Below are positions 42,620 to 55,260 of a DNA stretch of 64,000 bases, one piece after another. Each line of letters opens with the position of its first letter. Position 1 is the first letter of the stretch. The DNA is from Corythucha ciliata (taxonomy: Eukaryota; Arthropoda; Insecta; Hemiptera; Tingidae), in the NCBI GenBank assembly GCA_038030265.1, contig CM075941.1:56645952-56709951 (forward strand), read 5' to 3'. A program made the translations under genes and the position numbers. Below the pieces are notes generated by a model, which ran no database searches, was not told the origin of the DNA, and saw nothing but the letters and a program-made list of their open reading frames with translations.

Positions 42620-44707
42620 CAGTGGCGTAGGTAGGAATTTGTCCTGGGGGGGGGGGGTAATTTCACATTTTAGTCATCATTCCACCCAGCCACCACACTC
42701 TTGAATCTGGACATCTTGCGGGCCTCATCATAGCCTCAATCTCTCAGTTAAGGGCGATTTTTGGACTCTACCCGCAAATTAGCGCTTTTCTCAATTTTGG
42801 CCGAGTGTATCATTCTTCTCAATTTCAGCCGCAGATTAGCGGTTTTGCCCCACCCCCTCCCATAGCCATGAATTTGCGCATTTTCTCAACTTTAGCAGCA
42901 AAGTATCGTTTTTATCCCGTGAGCGATGTTTCTTAATTATCCACGAGTTTTGGCGTTTTCCTCAATTTTAGCAGCATATTACCGATTTTTTAAATTTTTT
43001 ACCAGGGGATTAGCACTTTTCTCAGTTTTAGCTGGAAATTAACGTTTTTCTTAAGTGTTTTTTTCAATATTAGCCGCAAAATAGGGGGACTTTTCACGAA
43101 TTAGGATTTTTTTGGTTCACCATAAGCAATGCATGAGCGATTTTCCTCAGTTTACTCGCGAATTAGCGAATTCTTCACCTGTTGCCATAAATTGGCGCTT
43201 TTTTTCAATTTCAGTCTGAAAAGTTGCCTTCAGAATCCGCAAATTGGCGTATATTCAGTTTTCGGCGCAAATCAACCGCGAATTAGATTTTTTTTTAAAT
43301 TGTAGCGGCAACGCGTTGTAGCGTTTCAAACCTGTGAATTAGCGAATTTTCTCAATTTCAGTCACAAATTGCCGTTTGGCGCAATTTTAGCTGTAAATTG
43401 GCGATTTTATTCCATTTTTAGCCGCGAATTAGCAATTTTCTCAATTTTTAGGCTTGAAATTAACCTTTCTCTTAATTTTGAGCAGGCTGATTATTTTATT
43501 TCTAAACTTTACCCGCAAATTAGCTGTTTTACCACCGCATTAGCAATTCTAGCCGTGAATTAGCGTAATTTTTAACATTATACTATAGCCATGCATGAAT
43601 TAGCCATTTTTCTGAATTTTAGTCGCAAAAATGCCTTCAGAAGGTGTGAATTTAAATTATAAATGTAAATTTGTTTGTTCAAGCCAAAAAATGTACAACT
43701 ATCCATCCATTTCTGTCAGAAAATCATCATTTTTAAATTATAAATTTCACGACACTTAATTCGAGAATTAGTGATGTATCTCAATTTTTAGTAGCGAATT
43801 TTCGCTTTTTCTAAATTTTAGCAGCGTGGTAGCGTTTCCAACCCGTGCATTATCTACCGAGTTTTGTCAATTTTTGCCAAGAATTGGCGTTTGACTCAAT
43901 TTAAGCTGAAAATTAGCAATTTTTTCTATTTTTAACTGAGGATTAGCACTTTTCCCCAATTTGAACTGAAAATTAATGTTTTTCTTAATTTTGGCGGCGC
44001 TAATTGTTGATTGTTTCTTCATTTTTTAAACGCGAATTAACGTTTTTCCACAACTTTACTCCACAACTTAGCGATTTTTCCCAATTTCAGCTGTGAAATA
44101 GCGTTTTGTGCTAATTTTGCGGTCATTCAGCATCCTATTCCCTTTTTTATACGCGAATGGGCGATTTTACGCCATTTCAGTTGTGAATTTGCCAATTTTG
44201 TCCAATTTAACCTGAAAGCGTCTTTTATTTCTCAATATCATAGCGTGTTTTCTCAACTTTAACCGCGGGGTTTGCCCAAATGCAACACTCGGACCTTTTC
44301 GGGGTTCTTTTAAGGGGGGGGTTCCTCTACCCGTTCCCATTCACCCCTCGCCTAAACTTCGCACATAAATTTTGGCTCCATTTCTGCATCAATATTCGAT
44401 TTCAAAGTTTTATTTTAAACTTCACGAAGTTCTACAGTGACGTTAGATCTTGCTTTTCGACATTTCATCCCTGAAATTACCTTAAAACACATTCGAATTC
44501 TAAAGTGCTTTGGGGTTATTTTAGGGATAAAATTTGATTTGGGGGTGACTGGGAACGGGTCGAGGAAACCAGAAAATCTGCTAAACCTAATTTCAACGAT
44601 ATTTTATGGGGCCCTTCGTTATGGTACTAGAGCTCCTTCGTTCGTATACTTGTAGCTCGGGGGGGGGGGGGTCTATCCCCCGTATCCCCCCCGTACCTAC
44701 GCCCCAG
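42620..44707 (-). mobile_element. hAT-like array-carrying element C, perfect ATTCAATG duplication
   Basis: The left end is CAGTGGCGTAGGTAGG and the right end CCGTACCTACGCCCCAG, inverted relatives of each other. ATTCAATG flanks both sides exactly (42612-42619 and 44708-44715). The interior is a minus-orientation ~30-bp array (42745-44280), with a foldback MITE near 44318-44573. The left arm carries a minus-strand hAT transposase remnant near 42670-42735. The 2088-bp unit is of the same family as B and A. Confidence 0.85.
44318..44573. mobile_element. foldback MITE, copy 2, inside element C
   Basis: The left arm (ttcctctacccgttcccatt, cctcgcctaaacttcgcaca) matches the MITE at 10907. The right arm is shortened, going from the central gggataaaatttg block straight to gtgactgggaacgggtcgag, so about 100 bp is deleted relative to copy 1. 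Confidence 0.75.
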
Positions 44708-45175
44708 ATTCAATGCTCGAATGAAGAAAAACGATAATTTCGCTGAACCCCCCTCCCCACCAATGTTAATTTCATCGTCAAGAATCGACAATGAAGCCAG
44801 GAAACTGATAGGTAAAAAGTTCAGGGAAGTACAAAGAAGTCAAGAAATAAACAAAGAAATCTGGCAACTGTCAAAAGAGACCAGGACTAGGGTTGCCAGA
44901 TTTGAAAAGCTCGAAAACCGGCCAATACATATATATACAAGTCGTGTATTACATATATATATACCGGGAGACCCACTGTAAATTGAACCCAGGCCACTCC
45001 CATGCGCGGACAAAAAATAATTGACTGTGAATGTGTGAACCAGTATGTGTATGTTCACAGGTTCAATTTGAGGAGGGCCTAATAGCGTTTTCGATTCCCC
45101 AAAAAATCTGCCTCGAGACAGTAAATTTCCATACGTTTTCTCTTAATTAAATACGTTAATGTGAGAAAAAGAACC

Positions 45176-45250
45176 TGCCACGGAGCGGGAATCGAACCCG
45201 GCGGACACCGTATCTCCGGTACGGCTCTTAGACCACCAAGACACCGCGGC
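45176..45250 (-). tRNA. tRNA-like sequence, probably a pseudogene
   Basis: Read on the minus strand, GCCGCGG and CCGTGGC can form a 7-bp acceptor stem with one G-T pair. TCTT and AAGA form a D stem around GGTGGTCT. CCGTA and TACGG close a 7-base loop CCGGAGA. A T-arm contains GGGTTCGATTCCC. The length of 75 nt fits a tRNA. The T-arm has one extra base or a mismatch, and the loop lacks U33, so it is probably non-functional. The loop suggests anticodon GGA, but the short variable region does not fit tRNA-Ser. It lies inside the 44888-49084 element. Confidence 0.55.
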
Positions 45251-45281
45251 GACCAGGAACTATTCAACTCCGGGCCATCTC

Positions 45282-48200
45282 CAGTGGCGGATCTAAGAGA
45301 GGGGCCACAGGGGCCATGGCCCCTCCCTTGGAGTCGAGGTCACTTGCGAAAAAAAAAAAATCATCAAAACCTCCTCACCTTAATTTTAGGGTCATTTTCT
45401 CTTAGGTCCGAGGGTCTCGAGAGATGCGAAATACTGATTTACTCAAGGGGAAAACTCTCGCGAATGGTCTCACAGAAGAAAATTGACGTTGAACGCCACC
45501 ACTTCAAGGGCAAAATTTATGAGAAAGGTGACGCCAAGGGCAAACTTATAAGCGAAACGTCACATTGTGAGGAAAAAAAAAACTGTTTAGAAAGGCCGCG
45601 GCACAACGAGTGAACCGCGCGAAATGCCCCACGGCGGCGGGCAAAACGCAAACATTCCGGGCAAACACTCACTTGAATCGCCACATTCAAGGCAAAATTT
45701 ACGTGAAAGGCCGCGCCAAAGGCAACAAATATGCGAAATGCTTCACCAAGAGCTCGTCGGTTTCACTAAAAAATTGTCAATTTCATAACGAAATTGTCTG
45801 TTTTATGAGAAAACTTTCAATTTTATAAGACATCTTAACCTTATGAGCATAATGGTTGACTTTATGAGGTAATTTTCAGTCTAAAAAGTATCAATTTGAT
45901 GAGTCCATCTTCAGTTCAATAAGGAAATAGTCAATTTTATGAAGAAAATGACATATTGTATGAAGAATTATCAATATAATGAGAAAATTGCCCCTTTCGA
46001 ATGAATTTCCAATTTTGTAAGGCAATTGTTAGTTCGAATTGGAAATTGCTCATTTCAAGAGAAAATCGTAACTAGGAATCGTTAATTTTAGGACGAAATC
46101 GTCAATTTTATTAGCGCATAGTCAATTTAATTAAAAACGTGTCAATTTGAAGCAGGCATTGTTAATTTGACGTGGAAATTGTCAATTTCACTAGAAAATT
46201 ATTTATTTTTCGTCCTTTTGGAACTTATTAATTTTGCCCCAATGCAATTTTGCATTTTGGGCAATGGGCAATTGCCCTTTTTATGATTATTGTTAATGCA
46301 GTAGTTTCGCAGTAGATCGTTTCGAAATTATCAATTTTATGGGAAAATTGTCAATTATATAGAGAAATTGTCAATTTCACGAGGAAATAATCAATGTTAC
46401 GGAGAAATTGTATATTTTATGAGGGAACTGACAATTTTATGAGGAAATCGTCAAATTTATGAGGAAATAATTAATTTGACGGGGAAATTGTGCATTTTAT
46501 GAGGAAATTGTCCATTTTGTGAGGAAATTGTCAATTTTATAAGAAAAAAGTTAATTTTGTGAGGAAATTGTATGTTTTATGAGGAAATTGTCTATTTTAT
46601 GAGGGAACCGTGAATTTTATTAGGAAATTATATGTTGTATGAGGAAATTGACAATTTTACGAAGAAATTGTCAATTTTATGAGGAGATTGTCAATTTTGT
46701 GAGGAAATATCCAATTTTATGAGGAAATTGTCTATTTTATGAGGAAATTGTCCATTTTATTAGGAAATCATGAATTTTATCAGGTAATTATATGTTTTAT
46801 GAGGAAATTGACAATTTTATGAAGAAATTGTCAATTTTATGAGGAAATTGTCAATTTCATGAGAAAATTGTCGATTTGATGAGGAAATATCCAATTTCCA
46901 GACGGAAATCGTGAATTTTATCAGGAAGTTATATGTTTTGTGAGGAAATTGTCAATTTTATGAGGAAATTGTCAAGTTCATGAGGAGATTTTCAATATGA
47001 TGAACAGCTAATCTCGGAAAATTTGTTTGCCAGTAAACCAATTTCGCTGGTTGGCCTACTTCAGTGACTGATTGCGCCGATTTTTTGCACTAAGAACCGT
47101 TTTTAGCCGGTCTCACTCAATAAAAAAAGTTATTTCCTGGATTTCGCTCACTAAAAACCCCAATTTTTATGGTTACAATCGCAGTGGTAGGCGTGGGACA
47201 TAATGCTTCCCCTCCGCAAATTGTTACTTTTATGAAGAACTAATACATTTTATGGGAAATTGTCTATTTTATGAAGAAATTGACAAATTCATGAGGAAAT
47301 CGTCCAATTTATGAGAAAATTGTCAATTTTGCAATTAAATTATGTATTTTATGAGAAAATTGACAATTTTACACGGAAATCGTCAATTTCGTGAGGAAAT
47401 TGTATGTTTTATGAGGAAATTGCCTATATTAAGAGGAAATTGACAATTTTATGGGTAAATTGTATATTTTATGAGGAAACTGTCAATTTTACGAGGAAAT
47501 AATCAATTTCAAAGGGATATTGTCTACTTTATGAAATTGACAATTTGGTACGGAAATCGTCAATTATATGAAGAAATCGTCCATTTTGTGAGAAAGTTGT
47601 CAATTTTATGCGAAAATTGTATATTTTATGAGGAAATTGTCAATTTTACGAGGAAATCATCAATTTTGTTGGGATATTATCTATTTTACGACGAAATGGT
47701 CAGTTTTATGAGGAAATTGTCAATTTTATGTGGAATTGTTAGTAGGACGAAATTGTTATTTTCACGAGAAAATTTTCGTTTTTATTAGCAATTGACATTT
47801 TTATTGGCGCATTGTCAATTTAATTAAAACTTTGTCAATTTGAAGCAGAAATTCTCAGTTTGGAACTGTAATTGTCAATTTCACGAAGAAATTAAAACTT
47901 ATCCCCAAATTGAGGAATTTTTGGTCCTTGGAACCAAAAAATTAAAAGTTATTAATTTCAACCATTTCTCGATAGGCAATTACCCTTTTGGTGATTATTG
48001 TTAATACAGTAATTGGTGATCGTTATTTTGGCTTTAAACTTGTTATTTTTAGTATGAATAGCCGATTGTACGCGGAAATGATCAATTTTAAGAGTAAATT
48101 GTCAATTTTATGATTAAATTGTCAAATTTATGAGGAAATTGTCAATTTTATGAGTCAATTGTCAATTTTATCAGTAAATTGTCAATTTTATCAGTAAATT

Positions 48201-48756
48201 GTCAATTTTATGAGGAAATTATCAATTTTGTGTGGAAATTATTAATTCCATGAGGAGACTGTCAATTTTATGAACAGCTAATCTCGGAACATTTGTTTGC
48301 CAGTAAAGCAATTTCTCTAGGTGGCCTACTTCAGTGACTTTTTGCGTCGGTTTTTCGCACTAACAACCGTTTTTAGCTGGTTTCACTCAATAAAAATGTA
48401 ATTTCCATGATTTCACTCACTAAAAAACCAAATTTTGAGGGTCACAATTGCAGTGTTAGCCATGGGGCTTGTAAGACCTTCCTCTGCATCACTGCGCTGA
48501 GTACACTTTATTCGGCGGGAGGCATATTTTTGCCAGACTAATAGTTCACGTTACATATTGAATGTTGAATGTTGTTTCTCCCCCCCCCCCCACTTTTCCG
48601 GCGTTTGGGTTTCCTCAATTTTCCGATGTTTCAATTATCGGAGATTGAGAACTGTGTCTGTCTAGGAACGGTTTGACGTGTGGTATTGGTAGGTGCGAGG
48701 GCCGAATGGAGTCATAATGTGGCCCCCTCCTTAAGCTGACTCTGGATCCGCGCTTG
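45282..48756. mobile_element. 20-bp-array element 1, perfect GCCATCTC duplication
   Basis: The left end CAGTGGCGGATCTAAGAG and the right end CTCTGGATCCGCGCTTG are inverted relatives. GCCATCTC flanks both sides exactly (45274-45281 and 48757-48764). About 2.4 kb of the interior is a 20-bp tandem array (core gaggaaattgtcaattttat), interrupted by two copies of a spacer with gtttgccagtaaa and tcggcgggaggcatattttt-type sequence. The left arm has a small palindrome ggggccatggcccc. It is nested in 44888-49084. Confidence 0.88.
45770..48280 (+). repeat. 20-bp minisatellite array
   Basis: Units close to gaggaaattgtcaattttat repeat with a 20-bp period and frequent one- or two-base variants. Spacer blocks near 46200-46320, 47000-47220 and 47880-48050 break the array. 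Apparent protein frames of the RKLSIL type are chance readings of the repeat. Confidence 0.9.
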
Positions 48757-49092
48757 GCCATCTCTTTCCCCCACGACAACACAACAATACAGTGACTGAA
48801 CCGCTGGAACTGACAATACAATAGGCCCTATCTAGGCTGAGAGTTAGCGCGGTGCCGGCCTGCACAAGTCACACGAAAGTCACGAAATCATCCCCGACGT
48901 TTTAAAGAAATAAAATCTTGTCGCTAAGTTCCCTTACGAATAATTTAATGAGGAAAAATTATTACAAAATGAGCAAATCCGAAAACCGGCTTTACTTAAG
49001 GCCGGTCGAGGGTCCGGCCGGCATCCGGCCTCGGACTTCCAAAACCGGCCAGGCCGGTCGAAAACCGGTCATCTGGCAACCCTAACCAGGAC

Positions 49093-50011
49093 ACTTCAAA
49101 GAAGTCAGGGAAACTTCTAGTTGTTCACCAGAAAATAGCTATTATTGAAGCATAAAAATGATCAACGCAATAGCTTCACAGATCCAGAGAGGGGAGAAAA
49201 TCTCTGCCCTCTCCTTATCCCTTCCTGCGCTCTGCGCCTACGTTCTGCATAACGTTTGAGGTGCCCAGCGATAGGGTTAAGTTTTCAGTTAATGTAAATT
49301 CTAGACATCACGACAGCAAGTGGCGTGGAATTTTTTTTCCAAAATTGCATTGCGAGACGAATAGGACAGTCGTAACGTCATTTTGTATATCCGGTCTGAT
49401 TCCATTCACGAAGTCTTGGTAAGTGGTGGGGGGGGGGGGTTGGATGCAGGGAACTGACACCATCAGTCAACGGAGTGCAACCACTCGAGTTCGGTGAATA
49501 ACAACTTTTGATTCAAAGTAACCGTACGACGGTACAAGACTCACACGTTTTCATTACCTTACATTGCCTATGCGTTAGCTGAAAATGCAAAAAGGAAGAC
49601 TGCCGCTATAAAATAGACAGTTAACCCTTAGGAAGAAAGTGGTTTAAGGTTTAATTAACCGATTGATCTCACCAAGGGATCGAATGACTAGCTTAAAACC
49701 GAGCCCGACGAAAATATCAGATGGAATCATTATCGAGCTTCACAAATAATTACGAGGAAAGATTATCTACTTAGGAGTAATAACCCAATAATTAAATTTA
49801 ATGAAAAACTGATTGGTATCGTGTTAACTTTATAAGAGGTGCGTACTCGTAATAAGTGGCTATCGAACTATAGTAGATGAATCTCCCTGGCCCATTTAAG
49901 GCAAACAAATATTTAGATGAGATTGTTTCGATCCGGTGTACACGTGAATAGCGTCTCTTCGAATTCAATTTTTCAATGGGGGGAGGGGCTTTAAATTTAA
50001 TTAAATTGTGG
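49093..50011. other. no recognised gene or repeat
   Basis: This mixed-composition sequence includes a poly-G run near 49428-49440. No domain, splice pattern or element end is seen. Confidence 0.5.
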
Positions 50012-50153
50012 CGTTATCCATGTCCATAAAATTCCGCTCTGGAGACGAGCATTTCCACCCGTCTAGTCCGTTACCGTATGATATAATTCAGAGAAGACGG
50101 GTGGAAATGCGCGGCTTCAAAGCGGAATTTCACGCAAATGGAAAACGCTATTA
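50012..50153. mobile_element. foldback MITE
   Basis: The left arm (gcgttatccatgtcc just upstream, attccgctct, catttccacccgtct) pairs with the right arm (agacgggtggaaatg, agcggaattt, aatggaaaacgct) around a short centre near 50075. It is about 140 bp long, non-coding, and the exact ends are unclear. Confidence 0.65.
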
Positions 50154-50906
50154 GTTCGCTTATGATGTATTGACTTTAAAAATTACTACATATTTATGCA
50201 GCAGTTCAACTTTTTTTAAACGTGAAAATGCACTTTGTAAGTGCAAAAAACGTGAAAAATTGAATTGTTCTCACCTACAGATGCTGGACGAAGATAATAA
50301 CTCGTCTTCTCGTAGGACTAAAAACAATTTTACTAACGTAAACAAAGCATCACAAGCACTGAAAACACACTTGAACTTATTATTGTTTTGGGGCTAGTAC
50401 GTAAAATTAGAACGTACCGTACTTGAAATTAACGCTTATTAACACAAACGAAATTTTCAGTCACTCCGTTACAAAAAAAAAATAACTCAACCTCACTCTT
50501 CCGCAAAGCCGACGAGACTGACTAAAAAGCTAAACGGAAAGAAAACTGAAAGCGATGCGAGGAACCGGGTGGTGGGCGCGCGGTGGGCGCCCCGTCGCCG
50601 ACGCGAGGCCAACGATTATCGTAGTCGGTGAAGCTCGGAGAGATCCGTAACGAGGGGGGGGGGGGCCTGTGTTAACGACGGTTACGAAGGGGGTTGTTGG
50701 CGTTGGGTAAAAAGGTGGGTGTTGTTATGTACTCGGTAGTTACGCTTACAGCTTTAGGACAGGCCTGAGGCAGTGGCCCAATTCGACTACCAAAAATTGC
50801 AGGTTGGGATGTATGAATGGCGGTTTTTATTTCGGGGGTAACACTCAAAGTATAATACTGTGTCGGTGAAAAACAAAATTAAAGACTTTGTGTTTACTTG
50901 CCTCCC
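50154..50906. other. no recognised gene
   Basis: The stretch includes a GC-rich patch at about 50565-50700 with a poly-G run. An open frame at 50170-50397 has no recognised similarity. Confidence 0.45.
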
Positions 50907-50914
50907 TTCACGAA

Positions 50915-53562
50915 CAGTGGCGGATCCAAGGGAGGGGCCACAGGGCCATGGCCCCTCCCTTGTGCAAAAAAAAATTATCAAAACCTCCTCCAAAATCCCA
51001 TCGAGAAGGGGTGATTACCTCTAATTTTAGGATCATTTTATCAGAGGCTCAAGGGTCAGAGGTTCGCGAGAGGCGCGAAATTCTAAGTTATTTAAGGGAA
51101 AAACTCTCGCGAATGGCCTTCACTGAGGGGAAAATTGACGTCGTGGAACGCGACCACGTCAAGGGATAAATTTATGCTAAAAGGTCCCGCCAAGGGCAAA
51201 CTTTTAGCGAAACGTCACATTGTAGGGGAAAAACTCTTTCGAAGGCCGCGGCACAACGAGTAAACTATACGCAAAATGCCCCACGGCGGGCAAAACAAAA
51301 CATTCGGGAAAACACTCACGTGAATCGCCACATTCAAGGCGTTCATTTACGTGAAATGCAGCGTCAAGGGCAACACATATGCGAAACGCTTCACCAAGAG
51401 CAATGTTAAGGTGACACTATTGTATATTTTATAAAAAAAACTCGTCGGTATCACGAAAAAATGGGCAACTTCATAACGAAATTGTCTGTTTTATGAGAAA
51501 ACTTTCAATTTTGTAAGCCATCTTAAGCTTATGAGCATAATGGTTGATTTAATGAGGAAATTTTCAGTCTAAAAGGCGTCAATTTGATGAGTATATTGTC
51601 AGTTTGATAAGCTAATATTCAATTTTATGAAGGAAATGACATATTATTGTATGAGGAACTGTCAATAGGTATAATGAGAAAATTGCCCTTTTTGAATGAA
51701 TTTCCAATTTTGTAAGGAAATTGTTAGTTCGAATTGGAAATTGTTACTTTCAAGAGGAAACCTTAAATTTTCTAGGAATCGTTAATTTTAGGACGAAATT
51801 TTCAGTTTCACGAGGAAACATTTAAATTGACCTTTTTATAAGCGCATTGTCAATTTAATTAAAAATTTTTGTCAATTTGAAGCTAAAATTGTCAATTTAA
51901 CGTGGAAATTGTAACTCATCCTCAATAATTTAGTTATGGTCCTTCGAACTTATTAATTTTGTCCCATATTGTTAACACAGTAATAGGTGATCGTTTATTT
52001 TGGATTTAAACTTATCATTTTTAATATGAATAGCCCATTATACGCGGAAATGACCAATTTTAAGAGTGAATTGTCAATTTTATATGTAAATTATTAATTT
52101 TACAGGGAAATTGAAAATTTTATGAGGAAATAGTCAATATTATGAGGAAATTGTCAATTTTATGAGGTAATTGTCAATTTTATGAAGAAATTGTCCATTT
52201 TACGAGGAAATGGTCAATTTTATGAGAAAATTGTCAATTATATGAGGAAGTTGTCCGTTTTATGAGGAAATTGTCTCTTTTATGAGGAAATTGTCACTTT
52301 TATGGGGAAATTGTCAATTTTATGAGGAAATAATAAATTTTATGAGGAATGTTTTTATTTTATGGTGAAATTGTCAATTTTATATGAGGAAATTGTCAAT
52401 TTTATGAGAATTGTCAATTTTATGAGGAAATTGTCAATTTTATGAGGAAATTGTCCGTATTATGAGAAAATTGTCAATTTTATAAGGAAATCGTCAATTT
52501 TATGGGGAAATTGTATGCTTTATAAGGAAATTGTCAATTTTACGAGGAAGTGGTGAATTTTATCAGAAAACTCAATTATATGAGGAAATTGTCAATTTTT
52601 AGAGTAAATTGTCGCCTTTAGGAGGAAGTAATGGTCACTTTTACGGGGAAATTGTCAGTTTTATGAGGAAATGATGACGTTATGAGGAAATTGTCTACTT
52701 TATGAGGAAATTTACAGTTTTATGAAAAAATTTTCAATTTTATGAGGAAATTGTCTATTTTGTGGGGAAATTGTCGATTTTATGAGGGAATGGTATACGT
52801 TACAAGGAAATTGACAATGTTATGAAGAAATAATCAATTTATTAAGAAATTGTCAATTTTATGAGGAAATTGTCCATTCTATGGGGAAATTGTCAATTCT
52901 ATGAGGAAATTGTATATGTTATAAGGAAATTCTCAATTTTATGCAGAAATAATCAATTTTACAGGGCAATGGTCAATTTTATGAGGAAATTGTCCATTGT
53001 ATGAGGAAATTGTCAATTTTATTAGGAAATTTTCAATTTTATTAGGAAATTTTCAATTTTATGAGCAAATCGTCAATTTCATGTGGAGACTGTCCATTTC
53101 ATCAACGGCCAATTTGGGTAAATTTGTTTGCCATTAAACCAACTTTGCTGGGAGGCCTATTTCAGTGACCGATTGCGCCAATTTTGCGCACAAAGAACCG
53201 TTTTTTGCTGGTTTCACCGTAATTTCCCGGATTTCGCTCGCCAAAAAACCAAATTTTGAGGGTTAAAATCACAGCGCTAGCCGTGGGACATAAGAGCTTC
53301 CCCTCCACCAGTGCGCTGAGTTAACTTCATTCGGCGGGAGGCATATTTTTGCCAAACTAATAGTTCACGTTACGTTGAATGTTGTTGTTGTTTTTTTTTT
53401 TTCACTTTTCCGGCCTTTGGGTTTCCTTAATTTTCCAATTATCAGTGATTAAGACCATTGAAAACTGTGTCTGTCTAGCAACTGTGTGGTATATTTCTAG
53501 GGGAGGGGGCCGGATGGACTCATTATGGCCCGCTCCTCAAGCTGACTCTGGATCCGCGCCTG
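50915..53562. mobile_element. 20-bp-array element 2, imperfect 8-bp duplication
   Basis: The left end CAGTGGCGGATCCAAGGG and the right end CTCTGGATCCGCGCCTG match element 1. TTCACGAA (50907-50914) and CTCACGAG (53563-53570) share six of eight positions. The first 500 bp and last 500 bp are clearly homologous to element 1. The 20-bp array occupies about 51420-53100. No coding capacity is seen. Confidence 0.82.
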
Positions 53563-53755
53563 CTCACGAGTAAACTGTTTAGATTTTACTGGCCCCGATT
53601 CAGCGGTTAAGCCCTTCGGGCTATAAATACGGACAGTACCACAGGTACTTCTTTAGGAAGGACGGTACTACTTGATTGTTTGTGGTCCTATGGTCCTTTG
53701 GGATCCTCAAAAGGACCCCGCATAAATTTCACCCTAGAAACATTTCCCACGGCAA

Positions 53756-55260
53756 AATTGGGAATTTTACAGGGAAATTGACAATTTTACGAGGAAATGG
53801 TCAATTTTATGAGAAAATTGTCAATTATATGAGGAAGTTACCTTTTTTCGAGGAAATTGTCTCTTTTATGAGGAAATTGTCACTTTTATGGGGAAATTGT
53901 AAATTTTATGAGGAAATAATAAATTTTATGAGGAATGTTTTTATTTTATGGTGAAATTGTCAATTTTATATGAGGAAATTGTCAATTTTATGAGGAATGT
54001 TTTTATTTTATGGTGAAATTGTCAATTTTATATGAGGAAATTGTCAATTTTATGAGGAAATTGTCAATTTTATGAGGAAATTGTCAATTTTATGAGGAAA
54101 TTGTCCGTTTTATGAGAAAATTGTCAATTTTATAATGAAATCGTCAATTTTATGAGGAAATTGTATGCTTTATAAGGAAATTGTCAATTTTATTAGGAAA
54201 TGGTGAATTTCATCAGAAAACTCAATTATATGAGGAAATTTTCAATTTTTAGAGTAAATTGTCGCCTTTAGGAGGAAGTAATGGTCACTTTTACGGGGAA
54301 ATTGGCAGTTTTATGAGGAAATGATGACGTTATGAGGAAATTGTCTACTTTATGAGGAAATTTACAGTTTTATGAAAAAATTGTCAATTTTATGAGGAAA
54401 TTGTCTACTTTGTGGGGAAATTGTCGATTTTATGAGGGAATGGTATATGTTACAAGGAAATTGACAATGTTATGAAGAAATAATCAATTTATTGGGAAAT
54501 TGTCAATTTTATCAGGAAATAGTCCATTCTATGGGGAAATTGTCAATTCTATGAGGAAATTGTATATGTTATAAGGAAATTCTCAATTTTATGCAGAAAT
54601 AATCAATTTTACAGGGCAATTGTCAATTTTATGAGGAAATTGTCCATTGTATGAGGAAATTGTCAATTCTATGAGGAAATTTTCAATTTTATAATGAAAT
54701 AATCAATTTTATCTGGAATTGTCTATTTTATGAGGAAATTGTCAATTTTATTAGGAAATTTTCAATTTTATTAGGAAATTTTCAATTTTATGAGCAAATC
54801 GTCAGTTTCGTGTGGAGACTGTCAATTTTATCAACGGCCAATTTGGGTAAATTTGTTTGCCATTAAACCAACTTTGCTGGGAGGCCTATTTCAGTGACCG
54901 ATTGCGCCAATTTTGCACACAAAGAACCGTTTTTTGCCGGTTTCACCGTAATTTCCCGGATTTCGCTCGCCAAAAAACCAAATTTTGAGGGTTAAATCAC
55001 AGCGCTAGCCGTGGGACATAAGATCGAGCTTCCCCTCCACCAGTGCGCTGAGTTAACTTCATTCGGCGGGAGGCATATTTTTGCCAAACTAATAGTTCAC
55101 GTTACGTTGAATGTTGTTGTTTTTTTTTTCACTTTTCCGGCCTTTGGGTTTCCTTAATTTTCCAATTATCAGTGATTAAGACCATTGAAAACTGTGTCTG
55201 TCTAGCAACTGTGTTGTATATTTCTAGGGGAGGGGGCCGGATGGGCTCATTATGGCCCGC
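53756..55260. repeat. truncated duplicate of the element 2 right half
   Basis: This segment follows 52080-53546 closely, unit by unit, including shared irregular units (gaatgtttttattttatggt). It ends at gcccgc, so the last ~40 bp with the terminal repeat is missing. It also has an extra local duplication near 53935-54040. The close match implies a recent segmental duplication. Positions 53571-53755 hold no recognised feature. Confidence 0.8.

Larger units (their letters stand above)
44888..49084. mobile_element. hAT-like element with perfect 14-bp TIRs and 8-bp duplication
   Basis: TAGGGTTGCCAGAT starts at 44888 and its exact reverse complement ATCTGGCAACCCTA ends at 49084. ACCAGGAC flanks both sides (44880-44887 and 49085-49092). 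The inner 3.5 kb is another element (45282-48756), so the original unit was only about 0.7 kb. It includes a tRNA-like sequence and GC-rich ggccggtcgaaaaccggtc repeats near 49010-49070. No transposase is present. Confidence 0.9.

Noticed and set aside
47471..47788. Plus-strand frame rich in RKLSIL and EEIVNF repeats
   Set aside because: It is a chance reading of the 20-bp array. Similar frames recur wherever the array occurs and are broken by single-base variants.
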